A DNA stretch of 9,545 nucleotides from an uncultured Clostridia bacterium (GTDB taxonomy: Bacteria > Bacillota_A > Clostridia > Oscillospirales > Oscillospiraceae), in contig CAMKAP010000065.1 in the NCBI GenBank assembly GCA_946410505.1, positions 1 to 9,545 of the forward strand, written 5' to 3'. Each line of letters begins with the position of its first letter. The stretch's first letter is position 1. A program made the translations under genes and the position numbers. Below are positions 7,828-9,545 of the stretch, in pieces. The notes beneath the pieces are model-generated. The model searched no databases and was not told the DNA's origin. It saw only the letters and a list, made by a program, of their open reading frames with translations.

Positions 7828-8532
7828 ATGGCAGAGCGTGTGCAGAAAATCATATCGGCCTCGGGGCTCATGTCCCGCCGCGCGGCGGAAATCTGCATCG
7901 CGGAGGGCAGGGTGACGGTCAACGGCCTCACCGTCTCGCCCGGGGCGCAGGCGGAGCCGGGCGACCGGATCTGTGTCGACGGGCGGCCGCTCCCTGTTGC
8001 GGGTGCGCGGCGCTATCTCATGCTCCACAAGCCCAGGGGCTACGTGACCACCCTGCATGACGAGCAGGGCCGCCGGGACGTGACCGCGCTTCTGCGGGAC
8101 GTGCCGGAGCGCGTCTATCCCGTGGGCCGCCTGGACATGGATTCCGAGGGCCTGCTGCTGATGACAAACGACGGGGACTTTGCAAACCGCCTCATGCACC
8201 CCTCCCATGAGGTGGAGAAATGCTATCGCACCTGGGTGCAGGGGGAGGACGTGGGCCTGTGCGCGGAAGCGCTGCGGCAGCCCATGGAGATTGACGGCTA
8301 TACCATCGCCCCGGCGGAGGTTTCCTTCCATAAGCTGCTCCCCGGCGGCGCGGTGCTGGACATTACGATCCACGAAGGGCGCAACCGCCAGGTCCGCAAA
8401 ATGTGCGAAGCGGCGGGGCTGCGCGTGACAAGACTCTGCCGGATCCGGGAGGGAACGCTGACGCTGGGGGAGCTGCCCCGCGGCAAGTGGCGAGACCTGA
8501 CGGCGGAAGAGATAGAGAGCCTGATGAAATGA
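7828..8532 (+). CDS. rluB: RsuA/RluB-family rRNA pseudouridine synthase
   Basis: This enzyme converts a uridine of ribosomal RNA to pseudouridine; RluB acts on 23S rRNA helix 89-90 (E. coli U2605). The product is 234 aa. An S4 RNA-binding domain is at the N-terminus (about 1-60: ERVQKIISASGLMSRRAAE and GRVTVNG). The catalytic domain has the family motif GRLDMDSEGLLLMTNDG (100-116) with nucleophile Asp103, the YLMLHKPRGYVTT segment (63-75), and GRNRQVRKM (184-192). These place it in the RsuA/RluB/E/F group, and Firmicute members with this context are generally RluB. Whether it modifies 23S or 16S cannot be decided from sequence alone. The frame opens at TTG 7813, but ATG 7828 is chosen because GGAGG (7815-7819) lies eight bases upstream. 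In Bacillus rluB lies near scpAB, echoed here. Its stop overlaps the next start as ATGA. Confidence 0.92.
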   Translation: MAERVQKIISASGLMSRRAAEICIAEGRVTVNGLTVSPGAQAEPGDRICVDGRPLPVAGARRYLMLHKPRGYVTTLHDEQGRRDVTALLRDVPERVYPVGRLDMDSEGLLLMTNDGDFANRLMHPSHEVEKCYRTWVQGEDVGLCAEALRQPMEIDGYTIAPAEVSFHKLLPGGAVLDITIHEGRNRQVRKMCEAAGLRVTRLCRIREGTLTLGELPRGKWRDLTAEEIESLMK

Positions 8533-9545
8533 CGATGAACGGAAGATATGCCTGCGACCTCTGCGTGATCGGCGGGGGCCCCGCGGGAATGATGTGCGCC
8601 ATTACGGCGGCCGAGCGCGGCCTCCAGGTGATCCTGCTGGAGCCCAACCAGAAGCTGGGGCGAAAACTCCGCATCACCGGCAAGGGGCGCTGCAATGTGA
8701 CGAACAACTGCGATGTGCGCAGCTTCATGGCCAATATCCCAGGCGACGGGCGCTTTCTCTACAGCGCGGTCAGCCGCTTCGGCATGGGGGAAGTCATGGA
8801 CTTCTTCGAATCCCGCGGTCTGCCGCTGAAAACCGAGCGGGGGAACCGGGTTTTTCCCGTGTCCGACAACGCAAACGACGTGGCGGGACTCCTGACGCGC
8901 CTGTGCGAAAAGACGGGCGTGCGCGTGCTGCACAGCCCGGCGCGGGAGATTTTGACCTCCGACGGCGCGGTGATCGGCGTTATAAGCGGTGAGGGGCTCA
9001 TCGACTGCCCCGCCTGCGCCGTCTGCACCGGCGGGCTCAGCTACCCGCTCACCGGCTCCACCGGCGATGGTTACCGTTTTGCCGAAAAGCTTGGCCACAC
9101 GGTGACCGAGCGGCAGCCCTCGCTGGTGCCGCTGGAGTCGGAGGACGCATACTGTGCCGAGATGCAGGGTTTCGCGCTCAAGAACGTGACGCTCTCGGCC
9201 TATGAGGACGACAAGCTCATCTACCGGGAACTGGGGGAGATGCTCTTCACCCACTTCGGCGTCTCGGGGCCGCTGGTGCTCTCAGCCAGCACCAAGATGC
9301 GGCACTGGGGGGAGAGAACCTACCGCCTGGAGATCGATCTGAAGCCCGGGCTGGACGAGAAAAAGCTGGACGCGCGTATTTTGCGGGATTTCGAGAAGTA
9401 CGCCAACAAGGAATTTAAAAACGCGCTGGGCGAGCTGGCGGGGCGGACAATGATCCCCGTGCTGGTGCGCCTCTCCGGTATCCAGGAGGATACAAAGGTC
9501 AATGCCGTCACCCGGGAGCAGCGGCAGCGGCTGCTGCGCATTTTC
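8529..9545 (+). CDS. HI0933/YhiN-like FAD-binding flavoprotein (3' end outside window)
   Basis: A flavoprotein of the HI0933/YhiN family (YtfP in Bacillus; often labelled aminoacetone oxidase family). The physiological substrate is not established. The frame stays open for 339 codons to the last base; family members are about 400-420 aa, so roughly 70 residues are missing. The dinucleotide-binding Rossmann motif is VIGGGPAG (13-20) with the acidic residue E38 ending the second strand. The family signature GRKLRITGKGRCNVTNN (44-60) follows. CTGGLSYPLTGSTGDGY (166-182) and LFTHFGVSGPLVLSAS (239-254) are equally diagnostic. ATG 8529 overlaps the rluB stop by four bases; ATG 8535 is an alternative, and neither has a strong ribosome binding site, consistent with coupling. 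In Clostridia this gene commonly precedes cmk, plsC-like and ispH genes, which would be expected beyond the window. Confidence 0.93.
   Translation, partial: MTMNGRYACDLCVIGGGPAGMMCAITAAERGLQVILLEPNQKLGRKLRITGKGRCNVTNNCDVRSFMANIPGDGRFLYSAVSRFGMGEVMDFFESRGLPLKTERGNRVFPVSDNANDVAGLLTRLCEKTGVRVLHSPAREILTSDGAVIGVISGEGLIDCPACAVCTGGLSYPLTGSTGDGYRFAEKLGHTVTERQPSLVPLESEDAYCAEMQGFALKNVTLSAYEDDKLIYRELGEMLFTHFGVSGPLVLSASTKMRHWGERTYRLEIDLKPGLDEKKLDARILRDFEKYANKEFKNALGELAGRTMIPVLVRLSGIQEDTKVNAVTREQRQRLLRIF

Overview
The window is a compact run of eleven genes, all on the + strand, with no mobile element, CRISPR array, tRNA or rRNA visible. DNA is GC-rich (roughly 60% or slightly more, judged by eye). The gene set points to a spore-forming, high-GC low-oxygen Firmicute of the Clostridia, most likely in or near the Oscillospiraceae/Ruminococcaceae: a GerW/YtfJ sporulation protein sits next to a DUF2953 (YtfI-like) protein, ScpA/ScpB are the condensin partners, and Lon is followed by YsxC/YihA as in Bacillus. 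The lineage call is inference from gene content and composition.

Region 1 (1-4432) is a proteolysis block: the 3' half of clpP, clpX overlapping it by four bases (ATGA), lon after a 43-base gap with a strong ribosome binding site, and the ribosome-assembly GTPase yihA/ysxC seven bases later. The notable point is that ClpX begins directly at its AAA+ domain and has no N-terminal zinc-binding domain. An in-frame stop just upstream and the overlapping clpP frame rule out a simple missed start.

Region 2 (4433-4546) is the clearest transcription boundary: a perfect 18-bp stem-loop terminator, with a good sigma-A-type promoter whose -35 box lies in the terminator's 3' arm.

Region 3 (4547-7733) is an apparent operon: an M50 site-2-protease-like membrane protein, scpA (one-base TGATG overlap), scpB, a TTG-started DUF2953 membrane protein with a lysine-rich linker, and gerW/ytfJ (eight-base overlap). 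It combines a membrane protease, chromosome condensation and sporulation functions.

Region 4 (7734-9545) starts with a 94-base spacer holding a GC-rich hairpin, then an RsuA/RluB-family 23S rRNA pseudouridine synthase and, overlapping it by four bases, an HI0933/YhiN/YtfP-like FAD flavoprotein cut by the window end. I do not see an undescribed system here. The best leads are the domain-minimal ClpX, the fused terminator/promoter, and the lysine-rich DUF2953 protein between condensin and sporulation genes.
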